DNA from: Parahalioglobus pacificus
GTDB taxonomy: Bacteria; Pseudomonadota; Gammaproteobacteria; Pseudomonadales; Halieaceae
Assembly: GCF_014652275.1 (NCBI RefSeq)
Contig: NZ_BMYM01000002.1
Location: 186,001 to 250,000, forward strand
Length of the DNA stretch: 64,000 nucleotides
Direction of reading: 5' to 3'
Each line of letters opens with the position of its first letter. Positions within the stretch are counted from its first letter, which is position 1. The translations under genes and the position numbers were made by a program. Below the pieces are notes generated by a model. The model saw only the letters and a list, made by a program, of their open reading frames with translations. It made no database searches and was not told the DNA's origin. Shown in pieces: positions 56,767-64,000 of the stretch.

Positions 56767-58434
56767 ATGATACTGAAACGCTCTCTGGCAGCATTGGCGC
56801 TGGCCCTTGCTGCACCTTTGGCATGGTCACAAGACCAGCCCAACATCATCGTCATGGTCGCGGACGACCTCGGCTGGAACGATGTGGGTTATCACGGCGG
56901 CCCCATCGAAACTCCCTCTCTGGACAGGCTAGCCGCAGAGGGGATGCAGCTAGACCGCTTTTACACCTCACCCATCTGTTCACCCACGCGCGCAGCCCTG
57001 ATGACAGGCCGCGACCCCATCCGCCTGGGCGTGGCCTACGCCACGATCATGCCGTGGATGAACACCGGCATTCACCCGGACGAGCGATTCCTGCCGGAGG
57101 CATTCCGTGATGCAGGCTATCAAACGGCGATGGTGGGTAAGTGGCACCTCGGCCATTCGCAGCAGGACTTCCACCCCAACAGCCGGGGCTTCGAACACTT
57201 CTATGGCCACCTTCATACCGAAGTGGGCTATTACCCGCCGTTCTCTAACCAGGGTGGCAAGGACTTCCAGCAAAACGGCGTCTCCATAGAAAAAGAGGGC
57301 TACGAAACCTATCTGTTGGCCGACGAAGTGTCTCGCTATATTCGCGAGCGGGACGCCGACAAACCGTTTTTCATGTACATGCCATTCATTGCACCTCACA
57401 CACCTCTGGAGGCTCCCCCTGAGCTGGTGGAGAAGTACAAGGATCTGGTGGATGACAGGGAGCCTGCGCGGGCGGCCAATACGGATAACTCTCGCCGCAT
57501 TCGGGTGATGACGGGCAGGCCCAGCGCCCGGCCCATGTTCGCTGCGGTGGTCGGAGCCATGGATCAGGCTATTGGCCAGGTCCTGACTACGCTGGACCAG
57601 GAGGGTATCACCGAGGACACCATTGTGCTGTTTTTCTCGGATAACGGCGGTGCAGCTTACGCCAGTGGTGGCGCAGACAATGCGCCACTGCGCGGCGGCA
57701 AGGGCGAGGCCTTCGAAGGCGGCATCCGTGTTATTTCCCTGCTTCGCTCACCAGGGGAGATTGAACCTGGCTCCAAGCTGGAGCAGATTATGACGGTGAT
57801 GGATGTCTTCCCCACTCTGGCAACAGCAGCAGGCATTGAACATGGCGTTAGCCGCAAGTTAGACGGACAGGACATGTGGCCAGCCATTACCCGTGGACAG
57901 ACAACGCCACGCAAGCAAACGGTGTTGTTCGCCTCTGAGACACCTTTGCACGGCTCATTTTCCATCGCCGCTTTCAACGAGCACTGGAAGCTGGTGCAGG
58001 AAGTGCAGCAAGACCAGTACTCGGCCAACGTGACCAACCACCTCTTCCGTATTCAGGAAGACCCTTATGAATACAACAACCTCGCGCAGGAACACCCGGA
58101 CGTGGTGCAGGTGCTGTCGGACGAGATCAGACGCTGGCGTGCCCTTTACCCCATAGCCGGTGTGCGATCCCAGCTGACACCGCCCCCGGGCTGGCGTGCA
58201 CCGCGGGACTGGGCAGACTGGCCGCGGCCTAGCGAATCATTACGCGATGAATATGCACGGGGGATGCCGCCCAGCTACGCCCGCAAGATACTGGATCGCC
58301 AACATGGCAACCGGGGCCGGCTCATCTACGACTGTGAACCCAACGCCTTGGCAGCAGGTTTTTGTACCAACGACGAGATTAACCTCGCGACGGAAGAAAC
58401 AGAGCGCGACATAGCACCGCAAGCGCAGGAGTGA
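56767..58434 (+). CDS. Exported type I sulfatase
   Basis: A 555-aa arylsulfatase-like protein. A signal peptide (1-21, cleaved near AWSQ) is followed by metal ligands DDLGWNDVG, the sulfatase signature with Cys71 (CSPTRAALMTG), to be turned into formylglycine by a sulfatase-modifying enzyme, and KWHLGH. It cleaves sulfate esters, probably from algal or marine organic matter; the substrate is unknown. No FGE gene is in the window. Confidence 0.9.
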   Translation: MILKRSLAALALALAAPLAWSQDQPNIIVMVADDLGWNDVGYHGGPIETPSLDRLAAEGMQLDRFYTSPICSPTRAALMTGRDPIRLGVAYATIMPWMNTGIHPDERFLPEAFRDAGYQTAMVGKWHLGHSQQDFHPNSRGFEHFYGHLHTEVGYYPPFSNQGGKDFQQNGVSIEKEGYETYLLADEVSRYIRERDADKPFFMYMPFIAPHTPLEAPPELVEKYKDLVDDREPARAANTDNSRRIRVMTGRPSARPMFAAVVGAMDQAIGQVLTTLDQEGITEDTIVLFFSDNGGAAYASGGADNAPLRGGKGEAFEGGIRVISLLRSPGEIEPGSKLEQIMTVMDVFPTLATAAGIEHGVSRKLDGQDMWPAITRGQTTPRKQTVLFASETPLHGSFSIAAFNEHWKLVQEVQQDQYSANVTNHLFRIQEDPYEYNNLAQEHPDVVQVLSDEIRRWRALYPIAGVRSQLTPPPGWRAPRDWADWPRPSESLRDEYARGMPPSYARKILDRQHGNRGRLIYDCEPNALAAGFCTNDEINLATEETERDIAPQAQE

Positions 58435-58491
58435 CTTGGGGCAGGGGCGGTTTTCGGTTAGCCTCGCAGTCCCCTTGCTCAGATTGTTACC

Positions 58492-60774
58492 GTGCTTAAA
58501 CCTGCTGCTTTTACACTAGCGCTCATCGCAGCCCCTCTCCTGGCTGCCGGCGAGCCCGACTCGGCTACACCTGATTCGACAGCCGGCAGCTACGTAGGCA
58601 CCGAGACCTGTGCCAGTTGCCACAAGGACGAGCACGAAAATTGGCAGGGCTCCCATCACGACCTGGCTATGCAATTGCCCACCCAAAGCACCGTTTTGGG
58701 TAACTTTGATGACAGCAGCTTCGACTACAACGGCGTAACCACAACCTTCTCCCGCGATGGACAGCGCTTTATGGTGCGCACTGATAATGCCGCAGGCGAG
58801 CTGGAGGATTTCGAGGTTGCCTATGTGTTTGGCGTGTATCCGCTGCAACAGTATCTGTTACCCATGTCGGGCGGCCGGCTGCAGGCACTGAACGTCGCCT
58901 GGGATAGCCGACCTGCCACCGATGGCGGACAGCGTTGGTTCCATCTCTACCCCGACGATGCCATAGGCTACGACGACCCACTGCACTGGACCGGCCCTTA
59001 TCACAACTGGAACACCCGCTGCGCCGAATGCCATAGCACAGACGTAAAAAAACAGTACGATGCGGGCACCCGCCAGTTCAACACCGTCTTTGAGTCGGTC
59101 AACGTGGGTTGTGAGGCCTGCCACGGGCCCGGAAGCCAGCACATTGAGCTGGCGGCAGCCGGGAAACTGGCCGACGCAACATTCGGCGGCTTTGAGATGA
59201 GCCTGGCCCAGCGCGGTGAATGGGCGTTCCCCGAAGGCGAAAACATCGCGCGTCGCCGACAGCCTCTTGCCAACAACACCCAGATCGACACTTGCGGGCG
59301 CTGCCATGCCCGGCGCAGCACATTGGGCGACTACCATCACGGCGCAGACCTGCTGGACACCCACAGACTCTCCATGCTGCACGAGCCACTGTATTACGCT
59401 GACGGGCAGATCCGCGACGAGGTGTACGTCTACGGCTCTTTTGTGCAGAGCAAAATGCACATGGCCGGGGTTGTGTGTAGCAACTGCCATGAACCGCACA
59501 GTAACAATTTGCGGGCGCCCGATAATGGCGTGTGTGCCCAATGCCATGCGCCGGCGAGCTACGACACGCCAGAGCACCACCATCACTCTGTCGCCAGTGC
59601 CGGAGCCTCCTGCGCCAACTGCCATATGCCGGAAACCACCTACATGGTGGTGGACCCGCGGCGCGACCACAGCATGCGGGTGCCAAGGCCGGACCTGAGC
59701 GTGATGATGGGCACCCCGAATGCCTGCAACCAGTGCCACACTGATCAGTCAGCTGACTGGGCGCTGACCGCACTGCGCGACTGGGGAGTCAGCTTTTCGG
59801 ACAGTGGCAACCACCCCGCCCGCGCCTTCCATGCAGCCAACCAGGGCGACATGCGCGCGATACCGTCCCTGCTGGCTTTTGCAGCAGATACAGCGAATGC
59901 GCCTATACAGCGCGGGACAGCGCTGGAGATCGCCGGTCGCAGCCCCAGCAACGAGACTGTCATGCTGTCGCGTACACTTCTCTCGTCTGACGACGCACTG
60001 CTGCGGCTCAGCGCCGTTCGCAGCCTGCAGGACATTCCTATACAGAATCGCTATGCGCTGCTGCGCCCGATGACTCAGGATCCTGTAACGGCGGTACGTT
60101 TGGAGGTGGCCAGCGCGCTCGCAGAGACGCCATTGGCACAGATCAGCGACAGCGACAGAAAAGCACTGCTCAACCTGTTCAAAGAGTATGAGCAGGTAAT
60201 GAACGAACACGCGGACATGCCATCTAGCCACATGCAGCTGGGCCTGTTTCGCGCCAATCGGGGCGATTACCCGGCGTCCGAACGCGCCTACCGGGAAGCG
60301 CTGCGTATCAACCACCAGCTAATACCGGCCTATCTGAACCTGGCGGATTTGTTACGCACACAGCAGCGTGAAGACGAGGCGCGCGCCCTTCTGAGCGATG
60401 CGGTTGCCGCGGCGCCACAGAGTGGGGATGCACTGCATGCCCTAGGGCTACTGGAGACGCGCACCGGCAATACGAAACAAGCGCTGAATCTACTGGGGCG
60501 TGCGGCGGAGCTGGAAGAAAACGGCATACGCCATCGTTTTGTGTATGCGGTGGCGCTGCATGATCTTGGAGATCCGGCTCAGGCAGTGGTGGCCTTAAAG
60601 AGACTGAATACAGCGGTGCCTGGCAGTGAACAGGTGCTGCTGGCACTGGCCAACTACTCAGCGGAGCTGGGTGAAGTAGAACAGGCGCGGCGCTATGCGC
60701 AGCGCCTCACCACGCTATTCCCAAACAATCCAAACTATCAGGCCCTGCAGCGCCAGCTACAAACGGCGCAGTAA
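58492..60774 (+). CDS. Exported octaheme cytochrome c with HEAT-like and TPR repeats
   Basis: A 760-aa periplasmic cytochrome. After the signal peptide (1-20) there are eight CXXCH heme sites (first Cys at 40, 177, 207, 268, 329, 348, 374, 412). Residues about 430-580 look like HEAT-type repeats and 590-755 like TPRs, with ANRGDYPASERAYREALRI among others. It resembles the cytochrome c554/DmsE class. The start is GTG at 58492 and no good ribosome site is seen. 57 bp after the sulfatase, so likely co-transcribed, but the functional link is unknown. Confidence 0.82.
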   Translation: MLKPAAFTLALIAAPLLAAGEPDSATPDSTAGSYVGTETCASCHKDEHENWQGSHHDLAMQLPTQSTVLGNFDDSSFDYNGVTTTFSRDGQRFMVRTDNAAGELEDFEVAYVFGVYPLQQYLLPMSGGRLQALNVAWDSRPATDGGQRWFHLYPDDAIGYDDPLHWTGPYHNWNTRCAECHSTDVKKQYDAGTRQFNTVFESVNVGCEACHGPGSQHIELAAAGKLADATFGGFEMSLAQRGEWAFPEGENIARRRQPLANNTQIDTCGRCHARRSTLGDYHHGADLLDTHRLSMLHEPLYYADGQIRDEVYVYGSFVQSKMHMAGVVCSNCHEPHSNNLRAPDNGVCAQCHAPASYDTPEHHHHSVASAGASCANCHMPETTYMVVDPRRDHSMRVPRPDLSVMMGTPNACNQCHTDQSADWALTALRDWGVSFSDSGNHPARAFHAANQGDMRAIPSLLAFAADTANAPIQRGTALEIAGRSPSNETVMLSRTLLSSDDALLRLSAVRSLQDIPIQNRYALLRPMTQDPVTAVRLEVASALAETPLAQISDSDRKALLNLFKEYEQVMNEHADMPSSHMQLGLFRANRGDYPASERAYREALRINHQLIPAYLNLADLLRTQQREDEARALLSDAVAAAPQSGDALHALGLLETRTGNTKQALNLLGRAAELEENGIRHRFVYAVALHDLGDPAQAVVALKRLNTAVPGSEQVLLALANYSAELGEVEQARRYAQRLTTLFPNNPNYQALQRQLQTAQ

Positions 60775-60775
60775 T

Positions 60776-61357
60776 TTAGCGGCCGTCGGGAACAAAGCGG
60801 AGATTGAGGGTCACGGGAACGGCGCTTGCGATCGCGTTCAGACCAGCAATCTCGCGCAGCGCAACGATACCTCCATCGAGACCGAAGTTGGCCGCGTTGA
60901 TGATTACCGGACGCGTGCTGACAACGCTAATAAAAGCACCTGCCTGTGCACTCACCTGAACGGGTACTTCCACCAGCGCATCCTGTCCGTGCAGTGATAG
61001 ACCCACCTGAACGGTTGTAGCAAGGACATCCCCCGCCAAAGCAGAAGCAATCATCGCCGGATCCACCTGAGCCGAGACAGAGGCCGTGGGGTACTGACGC
61101 GTTTCAAACAGCAGCTCGCGCATGCGTTCATTGCGAATGGGTATCAGGGTTTCAACACTGTCGAGATCAATGGCCAGCTCGACGGCACCGTCATCACCAA
61201 TATGGCCCGCCAGCGACCCGAAGCTGTGCGTCTCCGCCACCAGATCATTCTTGATGGAAATGAAGTTCACGGTTGAGCTGTCGTTGTCTATTTGCCACTG
61301 GGCACTGGCAAGACTGGATACACACAACAATACGCTGGCTGCTATCGCGCGAAACAT
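60776..61357 (-). CDS. YceI family periplasmic protein
   Basis: A 193-aa exported lipocalin-like protein: signal peptide (1-20), then QIDNDSSTVNFISIK typical of YceI, which binds polyisoprenoids or acts in base stress. The ATG at 61357 is preceded by GGAGG at 5 nt; a GTG two codons earlier would overlap that site. It ends 1 bp from the convergent cytochrome gene. Confidence 0.85.
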   Translation of the reverse strand: MFRAIAASVLLCVSSLASAQWQIDNDSSTVNFISIKNDLVAETHSFGSLAGHIGDDGAVELAIDLDSVETLIPIRNERMRELLFETRQYPTASVSAQVDPAMIASALAGDVLATTVQVGLSLHGQDALVEVPVQVSAQAGAFISVVSTRPVIINAANFGLDGGIVALREIAGLNAIASAVPVTLNLRFVPDGR

Positions 61358-61523
61358 GGTCACCTCCGCATAAAGTATTTAAGCAAGCACGGCATTCTAA
61401 CAGGCTTGCTAGCGTATCGCGGTGACGACACATCGAATAATCCTGCCTCAAAACGCTGGTTTTTGGCGCTTTAGGCTGTGCCTTAGATCTGTCGGCTGTG
61501 TTGAAGTAGATCACAGGTATCTC

Positions 61524-62789
61524 ATGGATGAGTCACCGATGGAGCTGTTTCGCAAGCAGGCACTGAACGCACACAACACTCGCCTTCGCGGTGACGTGAT
61601 GGCACTGCCCAAGGTTTCGCACTGGCTACTCACCAGTGCCCTGCTGCTGTGGCTGGGATTATGCGTGTATTGGCTGATTACCGCGCAGTACGCGCGCAAG
61701 GAAACGGTGCGCGGCTGGCTAAAACCTACCGCCGGCGAGACTCGGGTCTACAGCGATACGACCGGCATTATCAAGTCGATGCTGGTCGAAGAAGGTGATC
61801 AGGTGAGCGCTGGCCAGCCACTGGCGGTTATCAACGGCGATCGCATCCTGCCGGGCGGCGACCGCCTGGAAGAAACCCTACTGCGAGAGTTCGAAGTACA
61901 GCGCGCTGCGCTGGAGAATCAGCTCGCACGGCACCAAAGCATCTACCAACAACGGGTGCTCGAGCTCAAGCAACGCGTCAACGCGGCCGAGCGCGAACTG
62001 GCGATGATTCGTATTCAGATTGATAGCTCAGCTGACGCTCTGACACTGATGCAGGCGAGACACGAGCGCGAGATCGCCCTGCACCAGCAGGGATTCCTGT
62101 CTGAGGCCGCTGTGCAGAACGCCAAGGCACAGCTGTTTGCCGCCAACCGCGATCACCAGCAGCTGTTACGTGGAGAGCTACAGCAGCAAAACCTGCTCAA
62201 TCAGCTGGAAACGCAGCATCTGTTGCTTCCACAGGAGTCCAGCAACAGCCAGGACGCGCTGCTTGCGCGCCTCAGCGAGCTGGCCCAGCAGGTCGCCCGA
62301 CTACACGGACAGCGTGCTCAGGTAGTCACTGCACCCAGGGCAGGTATCGTGCATGATCTCCGTCGCACAGTGGGCCAGCGTGCACCCGGCGCCCAGGGAT
62401 CACTGCTGACACTGCTACCCAGTGAGAGCAAACTCTGTATCGAGCTGCTACTGCCAGTCAGCGCCGCGGGCTTCGTGAAATCAGGACAAACCCTCCGGCT
62501 GCGCTACGACGCCTTTCCCTACCAAAAGTTTGGCAGCTATCAAGGCACCGTGGAGCGCGTATCGGACACCGTGTCTTTACCCGCTGAACTGGCTAGCTCA
62601 CCTATCGCCACGGCAGAACCCATGTACCGAGTGACCGCCCGTCTGGATTCAGCAGCGGTGCAAGCGTTTGGGCAACAGGTAGCCCTGAAGTCGGGCATGA
62701 CACTCTCTGCCGACATCCGGCTGTCTCAGCGCAGCTTGCTTCAATGGCTACTAGAGCCGCTCTACAGCCTGCGGGGGCGCTACCTATGA
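61524..62789 (+). CDS. HlyD-family membrane fusion protein of a type I secretion system
   Basis: A 421-aa adaptor: cytoplasmic N-terminus, one helix (about 32-54), a lipoyl-like half (YSDTTGIIKSMLVEEGDQV), a long coiled coil (about 115-250), and beta-barrel domain with GIVHDLRRTVGQRA. It joins the ABC exporter to an outer-membrane TolC-like channel. Overlaps the exporter start by 4 nt (ATGA). Confidence 0.88.
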   Translation: MDESPMELFRKQALNAHNTRLRGDVMALPKVSHWLLTSALLLWLGLCVYWLITAQYARKETVRGWLKPTAGETRVYSDTTGIIKSMLVEEGDQVSAGQPLAVINGDRILPGGDRLEETLLREFEVQRAALENQLARHQSIYQQRVLELKQRVNAAERELAMIRIQIDSSADALTLMQARHEREIALHQQGFLSEAAVQNAKAQLFAANRDHQQLLRGELQQQNLLNQLETQHLLLPQESSNSQDALLARLSELAQQVARLHGQRAQVVTAPRAGIVHDLRRTVGQRAPGAQGSLLTLLPSESKLCIELLLPVSAAGFVKSGQTLRLRYDAFPYQKFGSYQGTVERVSDTVSLPAELASSPIATAEPMYRVTARLDSAAVQAFGQQVALKSGMTLSADIRLSQRSLLQWLLEPLYSLRGRYL

Positions 62790-64000
62790 CTAGTGCTGTA
62801 GCCGCCGAAGTCGACTTCCACTTTCCCGGCTGCGGCAAAAAGTGCACACCCTGCATACTGCAGAGCGAGGTGACGGAGTGCGGCTTGGCCTGTTTGGCTA
62901 TGATTGCGAGCCACCATGGCCACCGCACTAACCTGTTGGCGCTGAGACAGCGCTTTTCTGTGTCATCCCGGGGTACCCGATTAAAGGACCTGATAGATAT
63001 GTCCGGCAAGCTGGGCTTTATTGCCCGCGGGGTACGTCTGGAACCTGAATCCCTGCAACAGCTGAACCTGCCCTGCGTTTTGCACTGGGATATGTCGCAT
63101 TTTGTGGTGCTCACACGTGTCGACGGCAGCCGATTTCACGTCAACGATCCAGCGGTGGGCGCTCGCAAGCTGACGCTCAGCGAAATGAGCGCGCACATGA
63201 CTGGCGTCGCGCTGGAGTTACAACCCGGCGCAGAGTTCAGAGCACAGGAGGACAAACCTACACTGCGGTTACACCAGCTGTGGCAGCGCATCGACGGTCT
63301 TGGTCAGAACCTGGCAATACTTTTTTGTTTGTCACTGATGCTGCAGGTATTCGCTGTGGCCTCGCCATTCTTTATGCAAACGGTGGTGGACGATGTTCTC
63401 ATGCGGGGTGATGCCGGCTTGCTGGCTGCGCTCGCAACTGGGTTCGGGCTTCTACTGCTGATCGAGTGTGGCGTGAGCGTATTGCGGCAGTGGGTGATAC
63501 TCAGTTTCTCCAGTCGCTTGGGCGTGCAGCTGGCTGCTAACGTGTTTCGACACCTCATTCGCTTGCCAGTGGCGTTTTTCCACAAGCGACACATGGGCGA
63601 CATCGTATCGCGCTTTGGTTCTTCTCAAGCCATCAACGACATGTTGAGCACTGGGCTTATCACCGGTGTTGTCGATGGATTAATGGCAACTGTCACACTG
63701 CTGGTGATGTTCGTCTACAGCCCACAACTGGCTTGGCTGGTCTTGGGTATCGTCATCATCTACACGCTGATTCGATGTTTACTCTATCCGGTGGAGCGAC
63801 GTCTAGCTGAGCAATGTTTGCTGACCAGTGCACAGACAGAATCCCACTTTATGGAGAGCGTACGCGCTATCCAAACCATCAAATTGTTCCAGCGGGAGAA
63901 CGACCGGCAATCCCAATGGCAGAACCTGTTGGTGACCAGCACTAATAGATCGATACATGCCAGCCAGATTGGAATCGTTCACGGTCTAATCAACTTACTA
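62786..64000 (+). CDS. ABC exporter with N-terminal C39 peptidase (3' end outside window)
   Basis: 405 codons are visible, running off the window. Residues 20-150 are a C39 peptidase with an intact triad: Cys32 (QSEVTECGLACLAM), His105 (WDMSHFVVL) and Asp121 (VNDPAVG). After it come the membrane helices of a CvaB/RaxB-type ABC exporter; the ATPase domain is beyond the edge. Such proteins cut double-glycine leader peptides while exporting bacteriocin-like peptides. No precursor gene is seen within the window. Confidence 0.9.
   Translation, partial: MTSAVAAEVDFHFPGCGKKCTPCILQSEVTECGLACLAMIASHHGHRTNLLALRQRFSVSSRGTRLKDLIDMSGKLGFIARGVRLEPESLQQLNLPCVLHWDMSHFVVLTRVDGSRFHVNDPAVGARKLTLSEMSAHMTGVALELQPGAEFRAQEDKPTLRLHQLWQRIDGLGQNLAILFCLSLMLQVFAVASPFFMQTVVDDVLMRGDAGLLAALATGFGLLLLIECGVSVLRQWVILSFSSRLGVQLAANVFRHLIRLPVAFFHKRHMGDIVSRFGSSQAINDMLSTGLITGVVDGLMATVTLLVMFVYSPQLAWLVLGIVIIYTLIRCLLYPVERRLAEQCLLTSAQTESHFMESVRAIQTIKLFQRENDRQSQWQNLLVTSTNRSIHASQIGIVHGLINLL

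Noticed and set aside
1..64000. CRISPR arrays, insertion sequences, integrases, prophage genes.
   Set aside because: No spaced direct repeats, transposase or integrase motifs were seen; the tRNA at 38814 has no integrase or att repeat nearby.

Overview
The window is a compact, gene-dense stretch of chromosome from a gammaproteobacterium. Gene orders of that class are preserved: gpmI-envC-(ctpA)-yibQ divergent from yibN-grxC-secB, hisBHAF, mutY-yggX, glnA-DUF4124-ntrBC, and serB/Smp-like gene/parC. The mix of an ECF11-type photo-oxidative stress locus, a sulfatase, a multiheme cytochrome and a fused SelD points to a marine, aerobic lineage such as Halieaceae (OM60/NOR5) or relatives. This placement is inferred from gene content only. 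I see no prophage, transposase, CRISPR array or integron.

Layout. 1-3.9 kb: a truncated ECF sigma factor gene, divergent from an FAD oxidoreductase/DUF1365/CFA-synthase-like operon, with ECF11-type promoters facing both ways. 3.9-9.9 kb (minus): an XPD/DinG-like helicase with an N-terminal nuclease domain, a FAN1-type nuclease, an EamA transporter and a sugar dehydrogenase lipoprotein. 10-20 kb: NhaC antiporter, thioesterase, epmA, efp, serB, an Smp/AhpA-like membrane protein, parC, a cyclic-nucleotide-binding protein and elaA. 20-27.6 kb: dtd and typA, then a nitrogen-control block (glnA, a DUF4124 protein, ntrB, ntrC) with NtrC boxes and sigma-54 promoters before both glnA and ntrBC. 27.6-38.8 kb: trmL, secB-grxC-yibN, gpmI-envC-ctpA-yibQ, hisBHAF and mutY-yggX. 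38.8 kb: one tRNA-Phe(GAA) with promoter and terminator.

39-49 kb: a Tat-exported amidohydrolase lipoprotein, a GFA-family protein, an overlapping run of small membrane proteins (K+-channel-like, DUF2238, half-size GDT1), a GNAT enzyme, DUF1653, an AlgZ/AlgR-type two-component pair, and rdgC-selU-selD. 49-61.4 kb: flavoprotein dehydrogenase, glyoxalase I, a PP2C/kinase plus STAS partner-switching pair, a glutamine amidotransferase, PAP2 phosphatase plus glycosyltransferase, a sulfatase followed by an eight-heme cytochrome with TPRs, and a YceI protein. 61.5-64 kb: an HlyD adaptor and the first part of a C39-peptidase ABC exporter, cut by the window edge.

Most genes are housekeeping. The more unusual material is the altered catalytic site of the CFA-like enzyme, the two-nuclease/helicase operon, the sulfatase-octaheme pair, the partner-switching pair, the selenium operon, and several promoter-palindrome arrangements. 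I did not find a clearly unprecedented system.
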